Under the pieces are notes generated by a model. The model was not told where the DNA came from, did no database searches, and saw nothing but the letters and a program-made list of their open reading frames with translations. A program made the translations under genes and the position numbers. Below, piece after piece: positions 1 to 6,247 of a stretch of DNA of 9,139 bases. Source of the DNA: Angelakisella sp. (GTDB taxonomy: Bacteria; Bacillota; Clostridia; Oscillospirales; Ruminococcaceae). The stretch's first letter is position 1. Each line of letters begins with the position of its first letter. Where the stretch lies: assembly GCA_022795575.1 (NCBI GenBank), contig JAAWGY010000078.1:1-9139 (forward strand). Reading direction: 5' to 3'.

Positions 1-1
1 G

Positions 2-28
2 GTATTCAAGCCGGACGAGGAAGAATAG
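2..28 (+). CDS. Possible C-terminal tail of an upstream gene (partial)
   Basis: One frame open from the window edge reads VFKPDEEE and then a TAG stop. This charged tail resembles an ordinary protein C-terminus, but eight codons are too few to identify a family or prove coding. The other frames near the edge give no better candidate. If real, an upstream gene on the same strand ends about 250 nt before the DUF2200 gene. Confidence 0.3.
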   Translation, partial: VFKPDEEE

Positions 29-49
29 ATAACTTTCAGTTTGCAGGAA

Positions 50-80
50 GGGAGCTTTCGTCTTTTGGGTGAAAGTCCCC
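50..80 (+). repeat. Imperfect inverted repeat (hairpin)
   Basis: The arms 50-59 (GGGAGCTTTC) and 71-80 (GAAAGTCCCC) can form a 10-position stem with one A-C mismatch and one G-U pair around an 11-nt loop. It lies just after the possible upstream stop codon, so it could end or protect an upstream transcript. No run of T follows it, so I do not call it an intrinsic terminator. Confidence 0.35.
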
Positions 81-132
81 TTGACAAATCCCGTCTTGGG
101 TTGTGGCTATGTTTGGTTGTGGGGGTGGGCTT

Positions 133-153
133 TTTTGGGCCATCAGCCCAAAA
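133..153. repeat. Perfect 8-bp inverted repeat
   Basis: TTTTGGGC at 133-140 and GCCCAAAA at 146-153 flank the 5-nt loop CATCA. The stem is perfect, but neither strand has a clean U-tract on the 3' side, so terminator function is uncertain. It could equally be a binding site for a dimeric regulator. The rest of 81-210 shows no gene that I can support. Confidence 0.4.
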
Positions 154-210
154 GTCTGCCACGCTTCCCAATGCCTCCCCCCAAGTACCACCCGCCCCAC
201 TCAAAAAAAT

Positions 211-240
211 TTGCCTTTTTACCGGCAGATGGGGTAAAAT
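211..240 (+). promoter_or_regulatory. Predicted sigma-A-type promoter for the DUF2200 gene
   Basis: A -35-like TTGCCT (211-216, 4 of 6 matches) and a -10-like TAAAAT (235-240, 5 of 6 matches) are separated by 18 nt. Transcription would start near 247, giving a 5' UTR of about 28 nt before the ATG at 275. A run of A sits just upstream at 203-209, as often seen in strong Firmicute promoters. This is inferred from consensus only. Confidence 0.55.
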
Positions 241-274
241 AAACCCATCAACCAACAAAGGGGGGCGCCAAAGG

Positions 275-625
275 ATGGAAGCGGAAAAGGTCTACCGAAT
301 GAAGCTTTCCAAAATCTACCCGCTGCTAATCGCCAAGGCGGAGCGCAAGGGCCGCACGAAGGAGGAGGTGGACCGGCTTATCCGCTGGCTTACCGGCTAC
401 GACGAGGCCGGGCTGGCGCGGCAGCTGGAGGGAGAGGTGGACTACGGGACCTTCTTCCGGGAGGCGCCGGCGCTGAACCCCGCCTGGACAAGGATCACCG
501 GGACGGTGTGCGGCTGCCGGGTGGAGGAGGTGGAGGAGCCGCTGATGCGGCAGATCCGCTGCCTGGATAAGCTGGTGGACGAGCTGGCGAAAGGGAAAGC
601 GCTGGAAAGGATCATGGACCGCTAA
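275..625 (+). CDS. DUF2200 family protein of unknown function
   Basis: This is a 116-residue cytoplasmic-looking protein with no signal peptide or membrane segment. It matches the DUF2200 pattern as I recall it: an N-terminal KIYPLLIAKAERKGRT block (about residues 13-28), EVDRLIRWLTGYD (31-43), a central FFREAP (60-65), RITGTVCGCRVEEVEEPLM (73-91) and a C-terminal LDKLVDELAKGK (97-108). The length is typical of the family. I chose the ATG at 275 because AAAGGGGGG (257-265) lies 9 nt upstream and the family homology begins there. The open frame extends back to 41, but that part crosses the promoter and looks non-coding. The family's biochemical role is unknown to me. It has its own promoter, and the aromatic operon has another, so the two are probably only neighbours. 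Confidence 0.85.
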   Translation: MEAEKVYRMKLSKIYPLLIAKAERKGRTKEEVDRLIRWLTGYDEAGLARQLEGEVDYGTFFREAPALNPAWTRITGTVCGCRVEEVEEPLMRQIRCLDKLVDELAKGKALERIMDR

Positions 626-696
626 AAGGGGAGACCCTGGGGATCCTCGGAAAATATGATGAAAAAATCGTTGGAAGTACAGCTTATTTATCAGAA

Positions 697-724
697 TTGA
701 CACTTCCCTTTTTGCCGCTAAAGT
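697..724 (+). promoter_or_regulatory. Predicted promoter of the aromatic operon
   Basis: A perfect -35 box TTGACA (697-702) is followed after 16 nt by TAAAGT (719-724, 4 of 6 matches to TATAAT). An alternative -10 is the extended TGCTATCCT at 724-732, which lies 24 nt from the TTGACA box and would act without it. Either places the transcript start around 731-739, roughly 30 nt before the leader ORF. No convincing terminator for the DUF2200 gene was seen in 626-696, so some read-through is possible. Confidence 0.6.
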
Positions 725-767
725 GCTATCCTATATCAAAGCCCTAAAGCAGGGAGGAAATGATACC

Positions 768-854
768 ATGACCAACCAATCCCGCAGCGCCGAATACCGC
801 TATTACCGCTTTCCCCGATTTTGGAGGAAGGCTTGCTTCGGTTTGGCTGCATAG
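768..854 (+). CDS. Aromatic-residue-rich leader peptide (attenuator)
   Basis: This short ORF encodes a 28-residue peptide: MTNQSRSA, then EYRYYRFPRFW at residues 9-19, then RKACFGLAA and a TAG stop. Seven residues are aromatic (Y10, Y12, Y13, F15, F18, W19, F24), a quarter of the peptide, and all three aromatic amino acids fall within ten codons (795-824). AGGGAGG at 751-757 sits 10 nt before the ATG, so translation is credible. A strong intrinsic terminator lies 54 nt after the stop, and the first committed-step enzyme gene follows. This is the architecture of trpL/pheL-type leader peptides, where scarcity of the charged tRNA stalls the ribosome and prevents termination. I infer that it senses Tyr, Phe and Trp together. 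No symbol is given because I know of no standard name for this leader. Confidence 0.85.
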   Translation: MTNQSRSAEYRYYRFPRFWRKACFGLAA

Positions 855-861
855 GCGGGGT
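845..861 (+). promoter_or_regulatory. Candidate antiterminator strand
   Basis: GGCTG (845-849) can pair with CAGCC (914-918), and GGGT (858-861) with ACCC (909-912). Both partners belong to the 5' arm of the terminator, so this pairing and the terminator exclude each other. The segment overlaps the leader stop codon. A ribosome finishing the peptide would cover it and let the terminator form, while one stalled at codons 10-19 would leave it free. The pairing has an 8-by-1 internal loop, so its stability is uncertain. Confidence 0.4.
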
Positions 862-908
862 ATCATCCCTGGTTTTTTGGCGAGAGGAACCAGAGAAAAT
901 GCCAGACG

Positions 909-938
909 ACCCACAGCCCAGCCGGCTGTGGGTTTTTT
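909..938 (+). terminator. Intrinsic terminator (attenuator) before aroF
   Basis: ACCCACAGCC (909-918) and GGCTGTGGGT (924-933) form a perfect 10-bp GC-rich stem with a 5-nt loop, CAGCC. The stem runs directly into six T residues (933-938). It lies between the leader peptide and aroF, 29 nt before the aroF start, so it must be bypassed for the operon to be expressed. That position marks it as a regulatory attenuator rather than the end of a gene. Confidence 0.92.
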
Positions 939-967
939 GTATTCTATCACCGTGGGAGGAATTCGAT

Positions 968-1981
968 ATGATTGTTGTACTCAAGCATAACCCCAACCAG
1001 GAGCAGGTGAACGGCCTGATTGGCTGGCTCCAGGAAAAAGGGGTGGGCATTCATACCAGCGTCGGCGAGGCCAACACCATCCTGGGGCTGGTGGGGGATA
1101 CCTCCAAGCTGGACATCGACCTGATTGCCGCCCTGGATATTGTGGAGGATGTTAAGCGGGTTCAGGAGCCCTACAAAAACGCCAACCGCAAGTTTCACCC
1201 GGAGGATACCGTCATCCGGGTGGGGAACACCCAAATCGGCGGCGGCAGCCTCACCATTATGGCGGGGCCCTGCTCGGTGGAATCGGAGGAGCAGGTCGTC
1301 ACCATCGCCAAGGCGGTAAAGGCCAGCGGCGCCACCATGCTCCGGGGCGGGGCCTTTAAGCCCCGTACCTCCCCCTACGCCTTCCAGGGGCTGGGGGAGC
1401 AGGGGCTGGCCTACCTGAAGGCCGCCAAGGAGGAAACCGGCCTCCCCATCGTCACCGAGCTGATGGATCTTTCCCAGCTGCCCCTATTCCGGGACGTGGA
1501 CGTCATCCAGATCGGGGCCCGGAATATGCAGAACTTCGACCTCTTAAAGGCGGTGGGCCACCAGGACAAGCCGGTGATGATCAAGCGGGGGATGTCCGCC
1601 ACCTACGAGGAGTGGCTGATGAGCGCCGAGTACGTTATGGCCGGCGGCAACGAGAAGGTCATCCTCTGCGAGCGGGGCATCCGCACCTTTGAAAGCTACA
1701 CCCGCAACACCCTGGACCTGGCGGCGGTCCCGGTGATGCGCCGCCTTACCCACCTGCCCATTATCATCGACCCCAGCCACGCCACCGGCAAAAGCTGGCT
1801 GGTGGAGCCCCTGGCCATGGGGGCGGTGGCCACCGGCGCGGACGGGTTGCAGATCGAGGTCCACAACGACCCGGCCCACGCCCTCTGCGACGGCCCCCAG
1901 TCGCTGCGGCCGGAGGACTTTGACCGGCTGGCCAAAAAGCTGCTGGCCCTACAGGCGGCGGTACGGGGAATGGAGGGATAA
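968..1981 (+). CDS. aroF: 3-deoxy-7-phosphoheptulonate synthase (DAHP synthase, type I-beta with FLD)
   Basis: This 337-residue enzyme condenses phosphoenolpyruvate and erythrose-4-phosphate, the first step of the shikimate pathway. Residues 1 to about 70 form a ferredoxin-like domain (starting MIVVLKHNP). In the Thermotoga enzyme this domain gives feedback inhibition by Tyr and Phe. The catalytic barrel follows, with AGPCSVE (99-105), RGGAFKPRTSPYAFQG (126-141), MIKRG (204-208), DPSHATG (268-274), IEVH (296-299) and CDGPQSL (307-313). The expected metal ligands are C102, H271, E297 and D308. I chose the ATG at 968 because GGGAGG (954-959) lies 8 nt upstream and the family's N-terminus starts there. 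The frame is open back to 821, but that stretch crosses the attenuator. Expression should depend on read-through of the terminator at 909-938. TyrA starts 3 nt after the stop. Confidence 0.97.
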   Translation: MIVVLKHNPNQEQVNGLIGWLQEKGVGIHTSVGEANTILGLVGDTSKLDIDLIAALDIVEDVKRVQEPYKNANRKFHPEDTVIRVGNTQIGGGSLTIMAGPCSVESEEQVVTIAKAVKASGATMLRGGAFKPRTSPYAFQGLGEQGLAYLKAAKEETGLPIVTELMDLSQLPLFRDVDVIQIGARNMQNFDLLKAVGHQDKPVMIKRGMSATYEEWLMSAEYVMAGGNEKVILCERGIRTFESYTRNTLDLAAVPVMRRLTHLPIIIDPSHATGKSWLVEPLAMGAVATGADGLQIEVHNDPAHALCDGPQSLRPEDFDRLAKKLLALQAAVRGMEG

Positions 1982-1984
1982 GGG

Positions 1985-2821
1985 ATGAATGTAGGCATCG
2001 TCGGCCTGGGCCTGATGGGGGGCTCGATGGCAAAGAGCATCAAGGCGCGCACCGGCCACACCGTCTACGGCATCGACCTGGACCAGGAGACCATGACACT
2101 GGCCCGGCTCTGCGGGGCCATCGACGGCCCCCTTACCGGGGAAACGCTGCCCCTCTGCGACCTGGTGCTGGTGGCCATCCGGCCCCGGGCGGCCATCCGC
2201 TGGGTGCGGGAGAACGGGGGGCGGATCGCCAAAACCGCCATCCTGGTGGATTTCTGCGGCGTGAAACGGGTGGTGGTGGAGGCGCTGGCCCCCCTGGCGG
2301 AGGAGCACGGCTTTGCCTACATCGGGGGCCACCCCATGGCGGGGCGGGAGCGGGGGGGCTTTACCTCCTCCTCCGAGGACCTGTACGTGGGGGCGTCCAT
2401 GATCCTGACCCCGGACCAGCGTACCGATATGAAGCTGCTGGAGACGCTACAGGCCTTCTTTTTGGATGTGGGGTTTGCCAAGCTCACCTTTTCCCAGCCG
2501 GAGGAGCACGACCGGATCATCGCCTTTACCTCCCAGCTGGCCCATATCGTCTCCAGCGCCTACGTCAAGTCCCCGGAGGCCCAGCGGAGGCGGGGCTTTT
2601 CGGCGGGGAGCTTCCGGGATATGACCCGGGTAGCCCGGCTGGACGAGGAGATGTGGACCGAGCTGTTTTTGGATGACGCCGACTATTTGGAAAAGGAGCT
2701 GGATATCCTCATCGGCCACCTGACGGAGTACCGGGACGCCATCCGGGCGGGGGACGGGGAGCGGCTCCGGGCCCTGCTGAAGGACGGCCGGGAGAAGAAG
2801 GCCGCAGCCGGCGGCAACTGA
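1985..2821 (+). CDS. tyrA: Prephenate dehydrogenase, stand-alone, no ACT domain
   Basis: This 278-residue enzyme oxidatively decarboxylates prephenate to 4-hydroxyphenylpyruvate, the Tyr precursor. The N-terminal Rossmann fold shows GLGLMGGS (7-14) with an acidic residue after the second strand (D31). The conserved catalytic histidine is in GGHPMAG (114-120, H116). The C-terminal helical domain has HDRIIAFTSQLAHIVSSAY (175-193) and GSFRDMTRVAR (208-218). The loop that is usually GSVK reads FCGVKR here (90-95), a form I associate with clostridial TyrA. The protein ends soon after the helical domain, so it lacks the C-terminal ACT domain of Bacillus-type TyrA (about 370 residues). It also has no chorismate mutase domain, so its substrate must come from PheA. 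GGAGGG (1972-1977) in the end of aroF serves as its ribosome binding site. Confidence 0.95.
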   Translation: MNVGIVGLGLMGGSMAKSIKARTGHTVYGIDLDQETMTLARLCGAIDGPLTGETLPLCDLVLVAIRPRAAIRWVRENGGRIAKTAILVDFCGVKRVVVEALAPLAEEHGFAYIGGHPMAGRERGGFTSSSEDLYVGASMILTPDQRTDMKLLETLQAFFLDVGFAKLTFSQPEEHDRIIAFTSQLAHIVSSAYVKSPEAQRRRGFSAGSFRDMTRVARLDEEMWTELFLDDADYLEKELDILIGHLTEYRDAIRAGDGERLRALLKDGREKKAAAGGN

Positions 2822-2836
2822 CGCCGCCCTTTGGAT

Positions 2837-2842
2837 AGGAGG
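2837..2842 (+). promoter_or_regulatory. Ribosome binding site fixing the aroB start
   Basis: AGGAGG lies 9 nt before the ATG at 2852. An in-frame TTG at 2831 would place this site inside the coding region, so the ATG is the better start. It sits in the only sizeable gap of the operon (30 nt, 2822-2851). Confidence 0.85.
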
Positions 2843-2851
2843 TTTTCCCAT

Positions 2852-3937
2852 ATGTCCCAGTCCCATACCATCCGGGATATCCCGGTCCGCACCAATCCAC
2901 CCTATACCGTGTCCATTGGCCCGGGGCTGCTGGACCAGTGCGGCGGCCGTCTCAGGGAGCTGATGGCCCCCTGCCACGTGGCGGTGATCAGCGACAGCAA
3001 CGTGGCCCCCCTCTACCTGACAAGGACCAAGGCAAGCCTGGAGGCGGCGGGCTTTGCCGTCAGCAGCTGCACCTTCCCGGCGGGGGAGGAGAACAAAAAC
3101 CTGCGCACCCTCTCCTTTCTGCTGGAGTTTTTGGCCCGGCAGCGGCTTACCCGCACCGACTGCGTGGCCGCCCTGGGTGGCGGCGTCACCGGGGATATGG
3201 CCGGGCTTGCCGCCGCCCTCTACCTCCGGGGCGTCCGCTATGTCCAGCTGCCCACCTCGCTGCTGGCGGCGGTGGATTCCTCGGTGGGGGGCAAAACCGC
3301 CGTGGACCTGGCGGCGGGCAAAAACCTGGCGGGGGCCTTTTTGCAGCCCGCCGCCGTCCTCTGTGACACCGGCTGTTTGTCGACACTGACCCCGGAATTT
3401 TTCGCCGACGGCGCCGCCGAGGCCATCAAAACCGGCGTCCTCTGCGAGGAAGCCCTCTTCGGCCTATGGGAAGCCGCCCCTGTCACCCCCGACTCCCCCG
3501 TCCTTACAGAGATCATCGCCCGGTGCGTGGCCTACAAGGCCGGGGTGGTGGAGCGGGACGAAAAGGAGCAGGGGGAGCGCAAGCTGCTGAACCTGGGCCA
3601 CACGGTGGGACACGCCATCGAAAAATGCAGCGGATACACCATCCCCCACGGCCACGCCGTAGCCGCCGGTATGGCGGTGATGGCCCGGGCGTCGGAGGCC
3701 CTGGGCTGGATCCGGGAGCCGGTGGCGGACAGAATCGCCGCCTGCCTGGAGAGGAACCGCCTGCCCGCCGGCACCGATCTTTCCCCGGAGGCCCTGGCCG
3801 ACGCCGCCCTTTCGGACAAAAAGCGGGCCGGCGACGAGATCACCCTGGTGGTCCCGGAGGCGGTGGGCCGCTGCACCCTGAAGAAGCTCCCTGTCACACA
3901 GCTGCTGCCCGTCATCCGGGCAGGGGTAAGGAGGTAG
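2852..3937 (+). CDS. aroB: 3-dehydroquinate synthase
   Basis: This 361-residue enzyme uses NAD and a divalent metal to cyclise DAHP to 3-dehydroquinate, the second step. Family blocks in order are DSN (48-50), FPAGEENKN (75-83), ALGGGVTGDMAGLAAA (107-122), QLPTSLLAAVDSSVGGKTAVD (132-152), KNLAGAF (157-163), AEAIKTG (189-195), NLGHTVGHAIE (247-257), IPHGHAVAAGM (264-274) and DKKRAGDEI (322-330). The zinc ligands are expected at E190, H250 and H266. The last motif is HGH, where many homologues have HGE; I regard this as family variation. The length is usual for the family. AroA begins 5 nt after the stop, and its Shine-Dalgarno overlaps the last codons of aroB, so translation is probably coupled. 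Confidence 0.97.
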   Translation: MSQSHTIRDIPVRTNPPYTVSIGPGLLDQCGGRLRELMAPCHVAVISDSNVAPLYLTRTKASLEAAGFAVSSCTFPAGEENKNLRTLSFLLEFLARQRLTRTDCVAALGGGVTGDMAGLAAALYLRGVRYVQLPTSLLAAVDSSVGGKTAVDLAAGKNLAGAFLQPAAVLCDTGCLSTLTPEFFADGAAEAIKTGVLCEEALFGLWEAAPVTPDSPVLTEIIARCVAYKAGVVERDEKEQGERKLLNLGHTVGHAIEKCSGYTIPHGHAVAAGMAVMARASEALGWIREPVADRIAACLERNRLPAGTDLSPEALADAALSDKKRAGDEITLVVPEAVGRCTLKKLPVTQLLPVIRAGVRR

Positions 3938-3942
3938 CCGCC

Positions 3943-5166
3943 ATGGATGTCCGCATCACCCCCAAAAGGCTGACGGGGACGGTGACGCCCCCCTCCAGCA
4001 AATCGATGGCCCACCGGGCTATTTTAGCCGCGGCCCTCTCGATGGGCACCAGCACCATCCGCGGCGTCTCCCTCTCCCAGGATATCGAGGCCACCCTGCG
4101 GTGCGTGGGGCTGCTGGGCTGCGACTGGAAGCAGCCGGAGCCGGGCACGCTACAGGTCCGGGGCATCTGGGGCCGGGAGTGGGACCCGGCGGGCCCTGCT
4201 ACCTTTGACTGCGGGGAATCCGGCTCCACCCTGCGCTTCCTCATCCCGGTGGTGCTGGCCCTGGAGGGAGGCGGGCGGTTCACCGGCCGGGGGCGGCTGA
4301 TGGAGCGGCCCCAGGAGCCCTATTTTGCCATCTTCCGGGAAAAGGGGGTGGAGTACGGGCTGCAAGACGGCGTCCTCACCCTCCGGGGGGAGCTGGCCCC
4401 GGGGGAGTACCGCCTGCCGGGGAACGTTTCCAGCCAGTTTGTCACCGGCCTCCTTTACGCCCTCCACTTTTTGGAAAGCGATTCCCGGGTGGTGCTCACC
4501 TCCCCCCTGGAATCCGGCAGCTATGTGGAGATGACGGTGCAGACCCTGGCCTCCTTCGGGGTGCGGGTGGAAAAGCGGGGGAGCCGGGAGCTGGTGGTCC
4601 CCGGGGACCAGTTTTGTCAGGCCCGGGACGTCACCATCGAGGGGGACTGGTCCCAGGGGGCCTTTTGGTACGCCGCCATGGCGCTGGGCAGCCCGGTGGA
4701 GGCGGCGGGCCTCCGGGAGGACTCGGTCCAGGGGGACCGGGTGGCGGCGGCGCTGGCCCGGCGGCTTAGCCAGCCGGGGGAGGCGGAGGTGGACCTTGCC
4801 GACTGCCCCGACCTGCTGCCCCCCTTGGCGGTGATGGCGGCGGCGCGCCAGGGGACCACCCGCTTTACCGGCGCGGCCCGGCTGCGGCTGAAGGAGAGCG
4901 ACCGGCTGGCCACCGTCCACGCCATGCTGACGGCCCTGGGGTGCCGGGCGGAGGAGGGCCCCGACAGCCTCACCGTGGTTGGGGGCCCCCTCGCCGGCGG
5001 AAGGGTGGACGGGGCAGGGGACCACCGCATTGTGATGGCGGCGGCGATTGCGGCCACCGCCTGCGGGGGCCCCGTGACCATCACCGGGGCCCAGGCGGTG
5101 GAAAAATCCTATCCCGCCTTTTGGCAGGATTACAAGCGGTTAGGAGGGGATGTCTGTGTCCTCTGA
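3943..5166 (+). CDS. aroA: 3-phosphoshikimate 1-carboxyvinyltransferase (EPSP synthase)
   Basis: This 407-residue enzyme transfers the enolpyruvyl group of PEP to shikimate-3-phosphate and is the target of glyphosate. Blocks in order are PPSSKSMAHRAILAAALS (16-33, with K20, S21 and R25), DCGESGSTLRFL (89-100), LPGNVSSQFVTGLLYAL (158-174), GDWSQGAFWYA (234-244), CPDLLPPLAVMAA (288-300, D290 aligning with the catalytic Asp), LRLKESDRL (314-322), GDHRIVMAAAIA (359-370) and EKSYPAFW (387-394). AAGGAGGT (3928-3935) lies 7 nt before the ATG and fixes the start; the frame is open upstream, but only as a shadow of aroB. The PEP-site loop differs from the Escherichia coli form: it keeps Gly at the position of G96 but has Ser for T97 and Phe for P101. 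The end overlaps aroC. Confidence 0.97.
   Translation: MDVRITPKRLTGTVTPPSSKSMAHRAILAAALSMGTSTIRGVSLSQDIEATLRCVGLLGCDWKQPEPGTLQVRGIWGREWDPAGPATFDCGESGSTLRFLIPVVLALEGGGRFTGRGRLMERPQEPYFAIFREKGVEYGLQDGVLTLRGELAPGEYRLPGNVSSQFVTGLLYALHFLESDSRVVLTSPLESGSYVEMTVQTLASFGVRVEKRGSRELVVPGDQFCQARDVTIEGDWSQGAFWYAAMALGSPVEAAGLREDSVQGDRVAAALARRLSQPGEAEVDLADCPDLLPPLAVMAAARQGTTRFTGAARLRLKESDRLATVHAMLTALGCRAEEGPDSLTVVGGPLAGGRVDGAGDHRIVMAAAIAATACGGPVTITGAQAVEKSYPAFWQDYKRLGGDVCVL
5142..5147 (+). promoter_or_regulatory. Ribosome binding site deciding the aroC start
   Basis: AGGAGG ends only 2 nt before the ATG at 5150 but 8 nt before the in-frame GTG at 5156. The second spacing is normal and the first is too short. 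The site lies inside the last codons of aroA. Confidence 0.75.
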
Positions 5167-6247
5167 GTTTGGCAGGCTGATTAAAATATCGGTGTTCGGC
5201 CAGTCCCACGGGGAGGCCATCGGGGTGGTGATAGACGGCCTGCCCGCCGGGGAGGCCGTGGACATGGAGGAGCTGGCGGCCTTTCTGGACCGGCGCAGGC
5301 CGGGGAAGAGCCCCCTTTCCACCTCCCGCCAGGAGGCGGACGCCCCGGAGTTTCTCTCGGGGCTGGTGGACGGCGTCACCTGCGGCGCCCCCCTCTGCGC
5401 CGTGATCCGCAACAGCGGCCAGCGCAGCGGGGACTACCGGGAGCTGGCCCAAAGGCCCCGCCCCGCCCACGCCGACTACACCGCCCGGGTAAAATGGGGC
5501 GGCCACGCGGATATGCGGGGGGGCGGGCACTTCTCCGGGCGGCTCACCGCCCCGCTGTGCATCGCCGGGGGCATCGCCAAGCAGATTTTGGCCCGGCGGG
5601 GGGTCCATGTGGGGGCCCATCTGGCCGCGGTGGGCACCGTGGAGGACGCCCCCTTCCCGCTGTACCCCTCCCCGGCGCTCTTCGCCGCCGTGGCGGCAAA
5701 GCAGCTGCCGGTGATCGACGACGGGGCCGGGGAGCGGATGCAGGCGCTGATTCTGACGGCGCGGCAGGAGCAGGACTCGGTGGGCGGGGTGGTGGAATGC
5801 GCCGCCGTCGGCCTGCCCGCCGGGCTGGGGGAGCCTATGTTCGGCGGGGTGGAAAACCGCCTTGCCGCCGCCCTCTTCGGCATCCCGGCGGTAAAGGGGG
5901 TGGAGTTTGGGGCCGGCTTTGCCGCCGCCCGGCTCCGGGGCTCGGAGGCCAACGACCCCTTTGTGCTACAGGACGGGGAAGTCCGCACCGCGGGGAACCA
6001 CGCCGGGGGCATTTTGGGGGGAATCACCGACGGGATGCCGGTGGTGGCGCGGGTGGCGGTAAAGCCTACCCCTTCCATCGCCCGGCCCCAGCGGACGGTG
6101 GACCTTGCCGCCACGGAGGAGACGGAGCTTTCCATCCACGGCCGCCACGACCCCTGTATCGCCCACCGGGCCGTGCCGGTGGTGGAGGCGGTGACAGCCG
6201 CCGTGCTATTAGATTTACTGATGGAGGGAAACCATGGAACTTTCTGA
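5156..6247 (+). CDS. aroC: Chorismate synthase
   Basis: This 363-residue enzyme uses reduced FMN to eliminate phosphate from EPSP, giving chorismate, the branch point for Phe, Tyr, Trp, folate and quinones. Motifs in order are FGQSHGEA (14-21, active-site H18; the common form is ESHG), DRRRPGKSPLST (45-56), RPRPAHADY (100-108), MRGGGHFSGRLTA (120-132), VEFGAGFAAA (249-258), NHAGGILGGITDGMPVV (281-297), KPTPSI (303-308) and GRHDPCIAHRAVPVVEA (329-345). I start it at GTG 5156, not ATG 5150. The Shine-Dalgarno spacing is then normal, and the protein begins MSSEFGRLIKISVFGQSHG, which lines up with the usual MSSTFG start of the family. It overlaps aroA by 11 nt and pheA by 14 nt, which suggests translational coupling. 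Confidence 0.96.
   Translation: MSSEFGRLIKISVFGQSHGEAIGVVIDGLPAGEAVDMEELAAFLDRRRPGKSPLSTSRQEADAPEFLSGLVDGVTCGAPLCAVIRNSGQRSGDYRELAQRPRPAHADYTARVKWGGHADMRGGGHFSGRLTAPLCIAGGIAKQILARRGVHVGAHLAAVGTVEDAPFPLYPSPALFAAVAAKQLPVIDDGAGERMQALILTARQEQDSVGGVVECAAVGLPAGLGEPMFGGVENRLAAALFGIPAVKGVEFGAGFAAARLRGSEANDPFVLQDGEVRTAGNHAGGILGGITDGMPVVARVAVKPTPSIARPQRTVDLAATEETELSIHGRHDPCIAHRAVPVVEAVTAAVLLDLLMEGNHGTF

Noticed and set aside
81..113. TTGACA at 81-86 as a promoter
   Set aside because: No acceptable -10 box lies 16-18 nt downstream; the nearest candidate, TATGTT (108-113), is 21 nt away. The promoter at 211-240 is better placed.
626..696. Terminator for the DUF2200 gene
   Set aside because: I could not find a stable stem followed by a U-tract; GGATCC is only a short palindrome.
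855..908. TRAP-type (GAG/TAG repeat) binding site
   Set aside because: Only two or three GAG triplets are present, far fewer than the roughly eleven regularly spaced repeats needed.
821..967. Extended N-terminus for aroF in the same open frame
   Set aside because: The stretch crosses the leader peptide end and the intrinsic terminator, lacks a ribosome binding site at its start, and has no counterpart in DAHP synthases. The ATG at 968 has a good Shine-Dalgarno.
739..967. T-box riboswitch upstream of aroF
   Set aside because: No T-box consensus (AGGGTGGNACCGCG) or specifier stem was found, and the region is only about 230 nt with a translated leader ORF.
3466..3942. Upstream extension of the aroA frame into aroB
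   Set aside because: The extension is Gly/Arg/Pro-rich shadow sequence of aroB. A perfect Shine-Dalgarno at 3928-3935 and family homology fix the start at 3943.
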